Shown here: positions 44,101 to 52,316 of the stretch, piece after piece
Numbering within the stretch: position 1 is the stretch's first letter
Layout: each line of letters begins with the position of its first letter
Assembly: GCF_013394085.1 (NCBI RefSeq)
Contig: NZ_CP040910.1
Location: 1,273,318-1,337,317 of the forward strand
Direction: 5' to 3'
Length of the DNA stretch: 64,000 nucleotides
Source of the DNA: Limosilactobacillus fermentum
GTDB taxonomy: Bacteria; Bacillota; Bacilli; Lactobacillales; Lactobacillaceae
Program-made: the position numbers and the translations under genes
The notes under the pieces: generated by a model
Databases searched by the model: none
The model's input: only the letters and a program-made list of their open reading frames with translations
What the model was told of the DNA's origin: nothing

Positions 44101-44752
44101 GCTCTAGGTACTCCTCGGCCAGGGCGCTTTCCTCGGCTAACGGGGCCAAGCGCCCGTTGATTTCGGCAATGATATCGTTGACCCGGTTAAGGTTATCAGT
44201 GGTGGTAACTAGCCGTTTTTCGGCGGCCCGTTTGTTTTGCTTATACTTGGCAACGCCGGCTACCGTTTCGATCACTTCCCGCCGGTCGGTTGGCTTCCCG
44301 TTGAAAATGGCGGCTACCCGCCCCTGGGAGATGATTGAAAAGGACTCGCGCCCAATCCCTGAATCAATGAAGAGGTCGACGATGTCTTTGAGCCGTACCG
44401 GCCGGTCGTTGACTAGGTACTCGGAATCACCGTTCCGGTACAGCCGGCGGGTCACCGTTAATTCGGTAAACTCGGAATCCAAGTAGTGGTCGCTGTTATC
44501 GAGGGTGATCTTAACCTGCGCCCGGTTTAAGGGCTTGCGGTCGGCCGCCCCGTTGAAAATCACGTCGGCCATCTTATCCCCCCGCAGGGTCTTGGCGGAC
44601 TGCTCCCCCATCACCCAGCGGATGGCTTCAATAATGTTACTCTTCCCGCTCCCGTTGGGCCCAATGATTCCGGTCATCCCCGGTCGAAAATCGATGACGG
44701 TCTTATCGGCAAAGGATTTAAAACCTTCAATTTCTAGTGAAAGTAGTCGCAT
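41189..44752 (-). CDS. smc: Chromosome segregation ATPase SMC
   Basis: A 1187-residue condensin subunit. Walker A GPNGSGKSNIIEA is at residues 32-44; two long coiled coils (about 165-500 and 670-1010, very rich in Gln and Ala) flank a hinge (about 510-665: YPGLFGAVSELLEVP...GGANRNQRTGLLRQR). The signature LSGGERALTAIALLFA and Walker B FAILDEPEAALD are at the C-terminal head. It lies between rnc and ftsY, the normal order. Confidence 0.97.
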   Translation of the reverse strand: MRLLSLEIEGFKSFADKTVIDFRPGMTGIIGPNGSGKSNIIEAIRWVMGEQSAKTLRGDKMADVIFNGAADRKPLNRAQVKITLDNSDHYLDSEFTELTVTRRLYRNGDSEYLVNDRPVRLKDIVDLFIDSGIGRESFSIISQGRVAAIFNGKPTDRREVIETVAGVAKYKQNKRAAEKRLVTTTDNLNRVNDIIAEINGRLAPLAEESALAEEYLEQKGRLDRLDRTQTVRQTRANQARLSQVNEKVVKGRELTKQYDQDANTASQRQAQLEGQRRQLLATRDEHQAKLLEATQVIAKLENQQSLSSVRKEQRQAEQDRLTKRQSDLTEQQRALTDQITAVNGELTKRKEAIKDHQAQLRQLKTMSAEERAAQLEETIENLRNKQVDLMQEQTTIQNNQLFLKRDHQRNQSQQEAGAAALSEAKQKLAELTKAANQQATVAQTAEQTAQEVVQRYNQEQANQAKLQQEYEQTSRRWYQALGDVSSAEGRIKSYQSMAADYTGYYHGVQQVLRKRQAYPGLFGAVSELLEVPSQYTTAIETVLGGQLQQLVVDSQATGKRIIQDLIQSRGGRVTILPLDNLRGGFAPRNLAKLVTMPGYVGRAGELIAYDARFQVVVDQLLASTVVVDNLDHATEIARAGQHQVRVVTLDGQLINASGAMTGGANRNQRTGLLRQRQQLAELEQAVKQAQATASQLEAQVQRLQRARQASQVTRDELEQELARARNEAVEQGNQAQRLQDQVTAAAQTVTSLEYQTNQQSNQQANYQSRIQEAACEAARVEQELAEVKERTSRAQEQLTALQSNAASQNEQVHELSQWLAVEKTRLEQDESHRSELLKQQSEVQAALAETQGALAQLSKQDQTMDAEHESSQVALEESRAALKDHQAAVETVTDQLDQVEADLRQASERAQRLQDLLKVALSDQTRLAAEQAHLETTIDQGLNRLSERYQMTLDAASQDMADLADEELARQIKLLNRGIADLGEVNTSSIAEYKQVKERYDFLSGQQADLVAAKEQLEQTMTEMDQQVETRFMNTFKQVSAAFSETFTQIFDGGEAKLILTEPSQPLTTGVDIMAQPPGKRNQRLSLLSGGERALTAIALLFAILKVRPVPFAILDEPEAALDAVNVDRFAHYLDRFGDQGPQFIVITHRKGTMMNADVLYGVTMQESGVSRMVSVDVNTTLAQHQG

Positions 44753-44765
44753 GAGTGATCAACAC

Positions 44766-45464
44766 CTACTTGTCCATTCGTAGTTTTTCTAAGGCGTGTT
44801 TAGCGGCTTCCATTTCCGCGTGCTTCTTGGAACTTCCCTGGCCGGTGGCAACCTTTTTACCGTCAACGGTTACTTCCACTTCAAAGACCGGGTCGTTTTC
44901 CGTTCCCCCTTCGCTTAGGAGGTCGTATTCGATTGCCACGTCACCGTTTCTTTGCAGGAATTCCTGCAGGCTGGTCTTGGCATCGACGGCGTGATCGAAC
45001 CACCCCAGGTCAAGCTTAGGGAAGATAACGGTTTGAATAAACTGTTCGACCGCTTGGCGTCCCTGGTCTAGGTACAGGGCCCCAATAAAGGATTCGAAAA
45101 TATCGCACAGAAGGCTAGCCCGGTTGCGCGCCCCGGCCATTTCCTCCCCCTTACCCAGGCGGATGTACTGGTCAAAGTGGCACTCCTTGGCAAACTTAGA
45201 AAAGGAGTCCTCGCAAACCATGGCGGCCCGCAGCCGGGTTAATTTCCCCTGGGGCAGTTCCGGATAGCGGCGGTAGATGTATTCGGAGACGAAGAGCTGT
45301 AACACCGCGTCCCCCAAAAATTCAATTCGTTCGTAGTACTTTAGGTTCTCGTGCGGGTGCTCGTTGACGTATGAGGCCTGGGTAAAGGCTTCGGCCAACA
45401 GCGCCGGGTTATTAAAGTGAATCCCGTAGGTTTTGGCTAGGTAATCCTGCAATTGTGTAATCAT
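44766..45464 (-). CDS. rnc: Ribonuclease III
   Basis: Cleaves double-stranded RNA in rRNA processing and antisense control. The 232 residues include the catalytic signature ERIEFLGDAVLQL and DIFESFIGALYLD, and a C-terminal dsRNA-binding domain (TSLQEFLQRN...GQGSSKKHAEMEAAKHALE). A long hairpin lies 21 bases before the ATG. The start overlaps nothing; smc follows after 13 bases. Confidence 0.97.
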   Translation of the reverse strand: MITQLQDYLAKTYGIHFNNPALLAEAFTQASYVNEHPHENLKYYERIEFLGDAVLQLFVSEYIYRRYPELPQGKLTRLRAAMVCEDSFSKFAKECHFDQYIRLGKGEEMAGARNRASLLCDIFESFIGALYLDQGRQAVEQFIQTVIFPKLDLGWFDHAVDAKTSLQEFLQRNGDVAIEYDLLSEGGTENDPVFEVEVTVDGKKVATGQGSSKKHAEMEAAKHALEKLRMDK

Positions 45465-45485
45465 CGTGTCCGTCCTTTCTGATCG

Positions 45486-45531
45486 GGCCTCTGATAGGGG
45501 GTCGTGAGCCCACGACCCCTTATCACAGACC
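45486..45531 (-). promoter_or_regulatory. Long stem-loop in the rnc leader
   Basis: On the minus strand 45531-45511 pairs with 45506-45486 around a 4-nt loop: 19 of 21 positions can pair. No T run follows on the minus strand, so it is not a normal terminator. Such duplexes are RNase III substrates and rnc mRNA is autoregulated this way in Escherichia coli and Streptomyces. Confidence 0.55.
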
Positions 45532-45559
45532 GAATACCCATCTATTTGGTCCGTTTTGC

Positions 45560-45592
45560 AAAAAAAGGCCGCGATATGTTTTCGCGACCCCC
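45560..45592 (-). terminator. Terminator of acpP
   Basis: GGTCGCGA pairs with TCGCGGCC around a short loop, then seven T residues on the minus strand, 18 bases after the acpP stop codon. Confidence 0.85.
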
Positions 45593-45610
45593 TTTTTTAG
45601 CGTACCAGCG

Positions 45611-45856
45611 TTAGTCCTTTTGGTGGGCGGCGATGTAATCAACCACTTCACCAATGGTACTGAGTTTTTCAGCTTCACTGTCCTCAATTTCCGCGCCGAA
45701 GGTGTCTTCGACCTCGAGAACAAACTCCACAAAGTCAATGGAATCCGCGTTCAGGTCGGTCTTCAAATTCAGGTCATCGGTGATCTTGGCCCGATCGACA
45801 TCAAAGTGGTCGGCCACGATTGACGAGACCGTATCAAAGATTTCCTTCTTATCCAT
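45611..45856 (-). CDS. acpP: Acyl carrier protein
   Basis: An 81-residue carrier of growing acyl chains. The phosphopantetheine site is the serine in LNADSIDFVEFVLEVED; usual ACPs have DSLDxVE, here DSIDFVE. Acidic four-helix protein. It follows plsX as in many Firmicutes. Confidence 0.94.
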   Translation of the reverse strand: MDKKEIFDTVSSIVADHFDVDRAKITDDLNLKTDLNADSIDFVEFVLEVEDTFGAEIEDSEAEKLSTIGEVVDYIAAHQKD

Positions 45857-45898
45857 TCTTTCAATACCTCTTTTATCTAAACTAACTACCTTATTCTA

Positions 45899-46936
45899 TT
45901 AGTTTTTGCTTGGCTTGTCTATGTTTTCCTCAGATTGGACCTGACCAAAGTAGGAGACCGTTTTTTCGATTACCTTGCTTTCGATCATCGTGTGGATTTG
46001 GGCGATCGTGTTTTCAACCGCTAAGGCATCAGCCGAACCGTGGGTCTTAACTACCGGCGCTTTGAGCCCCAATAAGACGGCGCCCCCATAGGTTGACGTC
46101 CCCATCAACTTGGCAATCTTTTTGAAAACCGGCTTTAAGAACAGGTAGCCCAGCTTGGCCCGCAGCCCACCGTTTTCGATCCCGTTTTTAATTAAGGTCA
46201 ACATCATCTTGGCGGTCCCTTCGGTAGCCTTCAAAGCGGCATTGGCCGTCCACCCATCTGAGACAATTACGTCGGCTTCCCCAGCCAAGAGGGCGCTCGC
46301 TTCCACGTTGCCCACGAAGTTTAGATCCCCTTGGGCCTTAAGTTGTTGGTGAACTTCCTTGTGGAGGCGGTCCCCCTTATCTTCTTCGGTCCCGTTATTC
46401 AACAGGGCAATCCGCGGGTTGTTGACCCCTAAGACGTTTTCGGCGTAAAAGCGCCCCAGTTGGGCAAACTGGAGCAAGTTTTTTTCCTTACTTTCGGCGT
46501 TGGCACCGGAATCGAGGTAAACAAAGTTCTTTGCCCCACTGCCTGGTTTGGCAATTGGCAGGATCGAAGTCAACCCCGGCCGGTCGATTCCCTTGATTCG
46601 GCCAACGATGAATAACCCGGCCGCTAAAATGGCCCCGGTGTTGCCGGCCGAAAAGAAGGCGTCGGCTTGGCCTTCCTTAACGGCGACGGCCGCCCGGACG
46701 ATCGAAGAATCCTTTTTCTTGCGGATGGCCCGCACCGGTTCTTCACCCATCTCAATCATTTCCGTCGTTTCGATCAAATTAATCCGGGTGGCGTCCTTAA
46801 TGAGGGGCCGAACCTGATGGGGATCCCCGAACAGGTCGAATTCAATGTCTTTAAAACGGTCCCGGGCCCGTTCCACCCCTTCCACTACAACGGCTGGGGC
46901 GTTGTCTCCGCCCATGGCATCAACTGCAATCTTCAT
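45899..46936 (-). CDS. plsX: Phosphate acyltransferase PlsX
   Basis: Turns acyl-ACP into acyl-phosphate for PlsY in phospholipid synthesis. The 345 residues start MKIAVDAMGGDNAP and contain FFSAGNTGAILAAG and GNVEASALLAGEADVIVSDGWTANAALKATEG. The last 25 residues are a charged extension. It lies between recG and acpP. Confidence 0.96.
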   Translation of the reverse strand: MKIAVDAMGGDNAPAVVVEGVERARDRFKDIEFDLFGDPHQVRPLIKDATRINLIETTEMIEMGEEPVRAIRKKKDSSIVRAAVAVKEGQADAFFSAGNTGAILAAGLFIVGRIKGIDRPGLTSILPIAKPGSGAKNFVYLDSGANAESKEKNLLQFAQLGRFYAENVLGVNNPRIALLNNGTEEDKGDRLHKEVHQQLKAQGDLNFVGNVEASALLAGEADVIVSDGWTANAALKATEGTAKMMLTLIKNGIENGGLRAKLGYLFLKPVFKKIAKLMGTSTYGGAVLLGLKAPVVKTHGSADALAVENTIAQIHTMIESKVIEKTVSYFGQVQSEENIDKPSKN

Positions 46937-46948
46937 AACTCTTCTCTC

Positions 46949-48985
46949 CTAATCAAAGTGTGTTTCTAACTGGTGACGCTGTAAGTACAACACCAGTGGC
47001 TGGTTTTCATCCTTTTGATCCCATCCCGGGGTAGCCAGGAGGTTGCCGGCGTCTGCCCGAGCGATTTGAAGCATCTTGAGGTCGCCCACCGGGTCACCCA
47101 CCTTAAAATCGGGCATCCCGGACTGGCGGTCCCCCAGTACGTCCCCGGCCCCGCGCAACTCGAGGTCCTTTTGGGCCACTTCAAAGCCATCAGTGGTGGC
47201 GACCATCGTTTCCATCCGCGCCTTCCCCTCGTCGGTTTTAGGGTCGGCCACTAATAAGCAGTAGGATTGCCGCTTACCCCGGCCGACCCGTCCCCGTAAC
47301 TGGTGGAGCTGGGCCAGGCCAAAGCGGTCGGCGTCGTAAATCAACATCACGGTGGCGTTGGGGTTGTCGACCCCGACTTCGATCACCGTAGTGGCGACCA
47401 TCACTTGCACCTTGCCCGCTTGAAAGTCCTTCATGACCACCGCTTTTTCGTCGTTATTCATCCGGCCGTGCAAGAGCCCCACTTGGTAGGTAGGACCAAA
47501 GTGTTCCTTAAACCTAGCGTAGAGGTCGGTAGCGTTTTTGACGTCCAAGTTTTCCGATTCTTCAATTAAGGGCGACACAACGTAGGCTTGGGCGCCGGCC
47601 ATTAGTTGCTGATCCAAAAAGTCCAGGGCACTTTGCCCCTGGTTTCCCTTGAGCCAAGTGGTTTTAATCGGTTGGCGCCCGGCCGGTAATTCGTCGATCA
47701 CCGAGACGTCCATTTCCCCGTAGGCCGTAATGGCTAGGGTCCGCGGGATTGGCGTCGCCGTCATCGCTAAGACGTCGGGGTGCTCCCCTTTTTCACGCAA
47801 CTGCTGGCGTTGGTTGACCCCAAAGCGGTGCTGTTCGTCAATGATTACCAAACCGAGGTTGGCGTAATCAACCCCGTTTTGAATCAGGGCGTGGGTGCCG
47901 ACGATCAAATTGACGTCACCGGCCTTGATGGCCTTGGCCAGTTGGTCATGTTGCTTAGCGGTTAAAGCCCCGGTCAACAGGGCGACCTCAACGTGGGTAC
48001 CGGAAAAGACCTTCGCCAACTTTTCGGCGTGCTGGGCGGCCAGGATTTCGGTGGGGGCCATCAGGGCCACCTGGTAGCCGGCCAGGACGGCCGCCATGAC
48101 CGCAATCGCCGCTACAATCGTTTTCCCGGACCCGACGTCCCCTTGCAAAAGCCGGTTCATTTGGTAAGGGGCCCGCAAGTCGCGGCAGATTTCATTGACC
48201 ACCCGCTTTTGGGCCGCCGTCAACTCAAAGGGGATCGTTTTGATAAAGTCCCGTAATTCCGTGTTATTATAGAGGATCTGGAGCCCCTCTTCCTTGCGGT
48301 TCGCCCGTCGGATCGCTTGCAAGCGTAACTCAAACAAGAAAAATTCCTCAAAGGCGGCCGTTCGTTTGGCGGCTTCAGCCATCGTGGTGTCGGTGGGGAA
48401 GTGCATCTGCTTGATCATCTCGCGCCTTTCCATCAGCTGGTAGCGTTGGCGCAGGCTAATTGGCAGGAGGGTCGCGATCACGTTTTGGTACTGATCAAAG
48501 GCCTGCCGGATCAGTTTCCGTAGGGTGGTCTGGCGAACGTGCTTATTGGCCGGGTAGGTTGCCCCGACTGCCTCGGCCTTACTGTCGGCAACGACTAATT
48601 TGGTGCCCAGAATTTGCTGGCGGGGGGCGTCCCAGGTCCCCAGTACCGTGACGTCGTGGTTGGGCTCAACTTGTTGCTTTAAGTAGGGTTGGTTGAAGTA
48701 CACCACGTTGACCACCCCGGCTTGCCCAACCACCAAACGAAAGGACATCCTGGAGCGCCGGTAGCCGTACCGTGACATCAGCGGCTCAGAAACCACCGTC
48801 CCCTTAACGGTTACCTTTTGCTTGTCCTTAGCCACGGTTAAATCAGTGGGGGCAAAGTCATCGTAGCGTGACGGGTAGTGGGTTAACAAATCCCCCACCG
48901 TTTTGATCCCTAGCGTGGCTAGGTTCTCCACCGTCTTGGGCCCTACACCCTTCAATTGACCAACTGAATCCTGTAGCGACCGCAC
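46949..48985 (-). CDS. recG: ATP-dependent DNA helicase RecG
   Basis: Branch-migration helicase that remodels stalled forks. Its 678 residues comprise an N-terminal wedge/OB domain (VKGTVVSEPLMSRYGYRRSRMSFRL) and helicase motors: GDVGSGKTIVA, IDEQHRFGV, TATPIPRTLA, and motif VI LRGRVGRGKRQSYCLL. Downstream of fakA after 64 bases containing a GC-rich hairpin without a T run. Confidence 0.96.
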   Translation of the reverse strand: MRSLQDSVGQLKGVGPKTVENLATLGIKTVGDLLTHYPSRYDDFAPTDLTVAKDKQKVTVKGTVVSEPLMSRYGYRRSRMSFRLVVGQAGVVNVVYFNQPYLKQQVEPNHDVTVLGTWDAPRQQILGTKLVVADSKAEAVGATYPANKHVRQTTLRKLIRQAFDQYQNVIATLLPISLRQRYQLMERREMIKQMHFPTDTTMAEAAKRTAAFEEFFLFELRLQAIRRANRKEEGLQILYNNTELRDFIKTIPFELTAAQKRVVNEICRDLRAPYQMNRLLQGDVGSGKTIVAAIAVMAAVLAGYQVALMAPTEILAAQHAEKLAKVFSGTHVEVALLTGALTAKQHDQLAKAIKAGDVNLIVGTHALIQNGVDYANLGLVIIDEQHRFGVNQRQQLREKGEHPDVLAMTATPIPRTLAITAYGEMDVSVIDELPAGRQPIKTTWLKGNQGQSALDFLDQQLMAGAQAYVVSPLIEESENLDVKNATDLYARFKEHFGPTYQVGLLHGRMNNDEKAVVMKDFQAGKVQVMVATTVIEVGVDNPNATVMLIYDADRFGLAQLHQLRGRVGRGKRQSYCLLVADPKTDEGKARMETMVATTDGFEVAQKDLELRGAGDVLGDRQSGMPDFKVGDPVGDLKMLQIARADAGNLLATPGWDQKDENQPLVLYLQRHQLETHFD

Positions 48986-49049
48986 GATTGCACCCCCTTA
49001 AACACCAGAAGCGGGGTTGCCGCGTGGACCACCCCGCTTTTGCGGTTAG

Positions 49050-50744
49050 CTATTCAACTGAGATCAGGTATGGGTAAACTGGCTGATCCCCTTCGTAAAT
49101 TTGTACTTCGACTTCGTCATCGACGTCTTCGATCGCCTTGGAAATCCGTTCAGCGGCTTCCTTGGTTCCATCCTGACCGTAAAGGATGGTGACAATTTCA
49201 CTGTCCTCATCTAACATGCCAACCACCATTTGGGCGGCGGCGTCTTCAATTTCCGGCGCCGTGTTGGTGATCTTGCCGTCAACGATCCCCATGTAGTCGC
49301 CTTCCTTGATCGTTTGGCCTTCGATCGTCGTGTCGCGAACGGCCACGGTGACTTCCCCGGACTTCACGTTAGCTAAGTTCGCTTCCATCGCCGTTTGGTT
49401 AGCTTCCAAGGTGGCCTCTGGGTTGTATTCAAGTAAGGAACTCATCCCCTGGGCAATCGTCTTGGCATGCACGACCTTGGTTGGAATGTTAGCCACCTGG
49501 GCAGCTTGATCGGCGGCCATGAAGATATTACCGTTATTTGGCAAGATGATGGCCTGTTTAGCCCCTGATTCATTAACGGCCTTAACCAAGTCTTCGATAC
49601 TTGGGTTCATGGTTTGCCCACCGCTGATCACGTGGGTCACCCCGAGGGACTTGAACAGTTCTTGGATCCCGTTACCAGAGGCCACCGCGATCACCGCCGT
49701 TTCAAATTGCGGTTGGTCGGCCGGCTTGGCAGCCGGTGCCGACTGCTGTGCGGGCTCTTGATCGTGTTCCATGATCGATTCTTGTTGCCAACGCATGTTA
49801 TCGATCTTGATCGTTTGCAGGTCCCCAAACTGAAGTCCCCAGCCTAAAACCTTATCCGGTTGCTCGGTGTGGACGTGAACCTTGACGATTTCGTCGTCAT
49901 TGATTACCAGGAGTGAATCACCTAGGTCGGCTAAGTAGTTGTAGAAGGTGTCGTAATCAAACTTCTTGGTAACCGTCTTACCACGGCCAATCCGCACCAT
50001 CATCTGGGTGCAGTAACCATACTTGATGTCTTCGGGGTTGAGCTTCCCTTGTGCACTCTGACGGTGGTTAACGTTAACCATTTCATCTAGGGTGGCGGCA
50101 TCCGGCAGGGTGTCTTCGACTACTTGGCCAGTCAAAGCCTCTAAAAAGCCGTGCAGCACCGTTACCAGCCCCTGACCACCAGAGTCAACCACACCGACTT
50201 CCTTTAATACCGGTAAGAGCTCCGGCGTCTTTTGGAGGGCCAAGTCGGCAGCGGTAACGATTTCTTGCAGCACAATTGCTAAATCGTCTTCGCCGTTTTT
50301 GACTACGTTCAACCCCGCTTGGGCCGACTCGCGGACTACCGTCAGGATCGTCCCCTCGGTTGGCTTCATGACGGCCTTGTACGCCGTCTTTGCCCCGTTA
50401 GCGTAGGCATCCACGAAGGCCTTAGCGTCGAGGCTTTCGGCCCCTTCACAGCCCTTGGCAAAGCCACGGAAGATTTGGGATAAAATTACCCCGGAGTTCC
50501 CCCGGGCCCCCATCAACAGCCCCTTAGCCAGGGCGTTAGCTAGGTCACCAACGGCCGTGGCCGTGGCGTCCCGTTCGTACTTGGCCCCGGAGGCCATTGA
50601 CATTGACATATTCGTCCCAGTATCGCCGTCCGGAACTGGAAAGACATTTAGCGAGTTGATGTAATCCGCTTGGGCCGTCAGCTTGGCGGCCGCGGCTTGC
50701 ACCATCTTGCCAAATTCATGGTTTGTAATTGTTGTAACTACCAA
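49050..50744 (-). CDS. fakA: Fatty acid kinase FakA (DAK domain protein)
   Basis: Phosphorylates exogenous fatty acids bound to FakB so they enter phospholipid synthesis. The 564-residue protein has an N-terminal DhaL-like ATP-binding domain with VFPVPDGDTGTNMSMSM (Mg ligands, about 34-50), a middle region and a C-terminal FakA domain (LPNNGNIFMAADQAA). The start is a TTG at 50744, ten bases after GGAGG; the N-terminal TTITNHEFGKMV matches the family. Together with plsX and acpP this gives a lipid-supply cluster. Confidence 0.93.
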   Translation of the reverse strand: MVVTTITNHEFGKMVQAAAAKLTAQADYINSLNVFPVPDGDTGTNMSMSMASGAKYERDATATAVGDLANALAKGLLMGARGNSGVILSQIFRGFAKGCEGAESLDAKAFVDAYANGAKTAYKAVMKPTEGTILTVVRESAQAGLNVVKNGEDDLAIVLQEIVTAADLALQKTPELLPVLKEVGVVDSGGQGLVTVLHGFLEALTGQVVEDTLPDAATLDEMVNVNHRQSAQGKLNPEDIKYGYCTQMMVRIGRGKTVTKKFDYDTFYNYLADLGDSLLVINDDEIVKVHVHTEQPDKVLGWGLQFGDLQTIKIDNMRWQQESIMEHDQEPAQQSAPAAKPADQPQFETAVIAVASGNGIQELFKSLGVTHVISGGQTMNPSIEDLVKAVNESGAKQAIILPNNGNIFMAADQAAQVANIPTKVVHAKTIAQGMSSLLEYNPEATLEANQTAMEANLANVKSGEVTVAVRDTTIEGQTIKEGDYMGIVDGKITNTAPEIEDAAAQMVVGMLDEDSEIVTILYGQDGTKEAAERISKAIEDVDDEVEVQIYEGDQPVYPYLISVE

Positions 50745-50771
50745 AGTTATTGTTCCTCCCGCTCGGTCACG

Positions 50772-51134
50772 CTAGTCGCCCAGGACGCGCACGCCCTGAA
50801 CCATAATGTTCACAGAGTTGGCCGTTACCCCGAGCATTGCCTCTAAGTTGTACTTCACCTTTTCTTGCACGCTCTTGGAGACGGCGGAAATCTTGGTTCC
50901 GTAGCCGACGATAATGTACACATCGACGGCAATCCCGTTATCCTGTTGACGAATGACAACGCCCTGGTGGAAGCTGTCACGTCCTAAGATTTGGTTAACC
51001 CCATCCTTTAGCGGGTTGCGACTTGCCATTCCGACAACTCCATAGTTATCAGTGGCGGCGCCGCCAACAACCGTCGCGATGACGTCATTTGCAATGTCGA
51101 TCATTCCAGCAGGAGTTTTAATCTTTACTGCCAT
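50772..51134 (-). CDS. asp23: Asp23/Gls24 family envelope stress response protein
   Basis: A 120-residue YloU-type protein, usually encoded immediately before fakA. Contains DVIATVVGGAATDNYGVVGMA and VDVYIIVGYGTKI. Family members are membrane-associated via partners and respond to alkaline or envelope stress. Function here is inferred from family and position. Confidence 0.92.
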   Translation of the reverse strand: MAVKIKTPAGMIDIANDVIATVVGGAATDNYGVVGMASRNPLKDGVNQILGRDSFHQGVVIRQQDNGIAVDVYIIVGYGTKISAVSKSVQEKVKYNLEAMLGVTANSVNIMVQGVRVLGD

Positions 51135-51189
51135 CCAAAACGGCCTCCTTTAGTCGTTGAACTCAGTTCGTAAAATTTGTATCCATCAT

Positions 51190-51218
51190 ATCTTACCATA
51201 CAACGCCCCGGGCAACAA
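51190..51218 (-). promoter_or_regulatory. Putative promoter of asp23-fakA
   Basis: TTGTTG (51218-51213), 17 bp and TAAGAT (51195-51190), about 56 bp before the asp23 ATG. Confidence 0.5.
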
Positions 51219-51235
51219 AACTAACCCGTTGGCAA

Positions 51236-51267
51236 GCAAAAAACGGCTGCCAAAAATTGGCAGCCGC
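51236..51267 (-). terminator. Terminator of rpmB
   Basis: GCGGCTGCCAA and TTGGCAGCCG form the stem, with six T residues after it on the minus strand. Confidence 0.9.
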
Positions 51268-51280
51268 ATTTATTAGGTTC

Positions 51281-51469
51281 TTAGTTAACCCGAGTCACTT
51301 TCCCTAACTTCAGGGTACGTGCTGAAACGTAAACCTTCTTCGGCTTACCATTAACTAAAATGGTGGCCTTTTGCAAGTTTGGCTTCCAGCTGCGACGACT
51401 TGAGTTAAGGGCGTGTGAACGCTTGTTACCAAACCGCGTCCGCTTGCCAGTAATAAAATCCTTAGCCAT
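51281..51469 (-). CDS. rpmB: 50S ribosomal protein L28
   Basis: A 62-residue large-subunit protein, basic, beginning [21 protein letters not shown]. No zinc-binding cysteines are present, so it is the Zn-independent form. Strong AGGAGAGGAGGG precedes the ATG. Confidence 0.97.
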   Translation of the reverse strand: MAKDFITGKRTRFGNKRSHALNSSRRSWKPNLQKATILVNGKPKKVYVSARTLKLGKVTRVN

Positions 51470-51530
51470 GATAACCCTCCTCTCCTCATCAAATTATTTT
51501 CTCCGCGCATCTGCGGTAACTCACCTAAAT

Positions 51531-51559
51531 AATTTACCATAGGGGCACGGTGATTGCAA
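51531..51559 (-). promoter_or_regulatory. Promoter of rpmB
   Basis: TTGCAA (51559-51554), 17 bp and TAAATT (51536-51531), about 60 bp before the ATG. Confidence 0.7.
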
Positions 51560-51589
51560 CATTTTCTTTCAAGTATTTTTCCTTGACAG

Positions 51590-52249
51590 CTAACGGGCAC
51601 CCCAATCCCGGCTCTGAATGACGGCAACCACCCCGTCTTGAAAGGAAAAGTGGTTAACCTCACCAACAAACTCGTTACTGGACCACGAAATGGGCACCTC
51701 GGCATCAAAATTAGTGAGCCGGTACTTTTCATCTGGCAGGGTTAGGCCCTTGACGGAGGTTAAATTGACGAAGGCCAAGTACTTCATCTCCGGTAACTTC
51801 TCAATTGTATACTCACCCGGCCAGTAGTAAGTGACTTCGTTTTGCCGGTCAATTAAGCGGAGCCGGTCCAAGTAGGGCTGAAATTCCTCTAAGAGCGGGA
51901 AATAGAGGTTAGACAAAAGCTGATCCAAGCGCCCCCCGGTGGCCCCGTATATGTTAACCCGATCAGGCTGGTAGTCTAAAAAGGCCCGCTTGACCCCTAA
52001 TTGGGTGTCGGTGTAGTCCTTTTCGGGGGGGAACGTCGTTAAAGAAATTCCCCGCTCCTCTAGCCGTTGCAAGAGGGGCGCCGGCGTTGAATCAAAATCA
52101 CCCAGTGCCACTTGTGGTGTGATTCCGTGGTCCAACAAGAAGGTGGCGCCGTAATCAACCCCGATCCAAATCTGGTTGGCCCGCGTCCTTAGTTGGTCTA
52201 GCGGCACGAGCTCTAGGATCCCCCCGACCATGATGTTGACTTCTCTCAC
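51590..52249 (-). CDS. thiN: Thiamine pyrophosphokinase
   Basis: Makes thiamine diphosphate from thiamine and ATP. The 219-residue protein starts at GTG 52249, seven bases behind GGGGAGG. The catalytic motifs are VDYGATFLLDHGI, ALGDFDS, FPPEKDYTDTQLGVK and GATGGRLDQLLSN, as in the TPK family. No thiamine synthesis genes are near. Confidence 0.92.
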   Translation of the reverse strand: MREVNIMVGGILELVPLDQLRTRANQIWIGVDYGATFLLDHGITPQVALGDFDSTPAPLLQRLEERGISLTTFPPEKDYTDTQLGVKRAFLDYQPDRVNIYGATGGRLDQLLSNLYFPLLEEFQPYLDRLRLIDRQNEVTYYWPGEYTIEKLPEMKYLAFVNLTSVKGLTLPDEKYRLTNFDAEVPISWSSNEFVGEVNHFSFQDGVVAVIQSRDWGAR

Positions 52250-52264
52250 GACCTTACCTCCCCA

Positions 52265-52312
52265 TCAAAAAAGGGCGTGACGGAAATCAGTGATTTCGCT
52301 GTCACGTCCCTA
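52265..52312 (-). terminator. Terminator behind rpe
   Basis: A long stem (GGGACGTGAC...GATTTC with GAAATC...GTCACG-CCC) is followed by six T residues on the minus strand, between rpe and thiN. Confidence 0.85.
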
Positions 52313-52316
52313 AGCG

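Noticed and set aside
45523..45738. Basic 71-codon frame overlapping acpP
   Set aside because: Shadow frame of acpP that reads through its terminator.
48986..49049. Terminator between fakA and recG
   Set aside because: A GC-rich hairpin exists but is not followed by a T run on the minus strand, so transcription probably continues.
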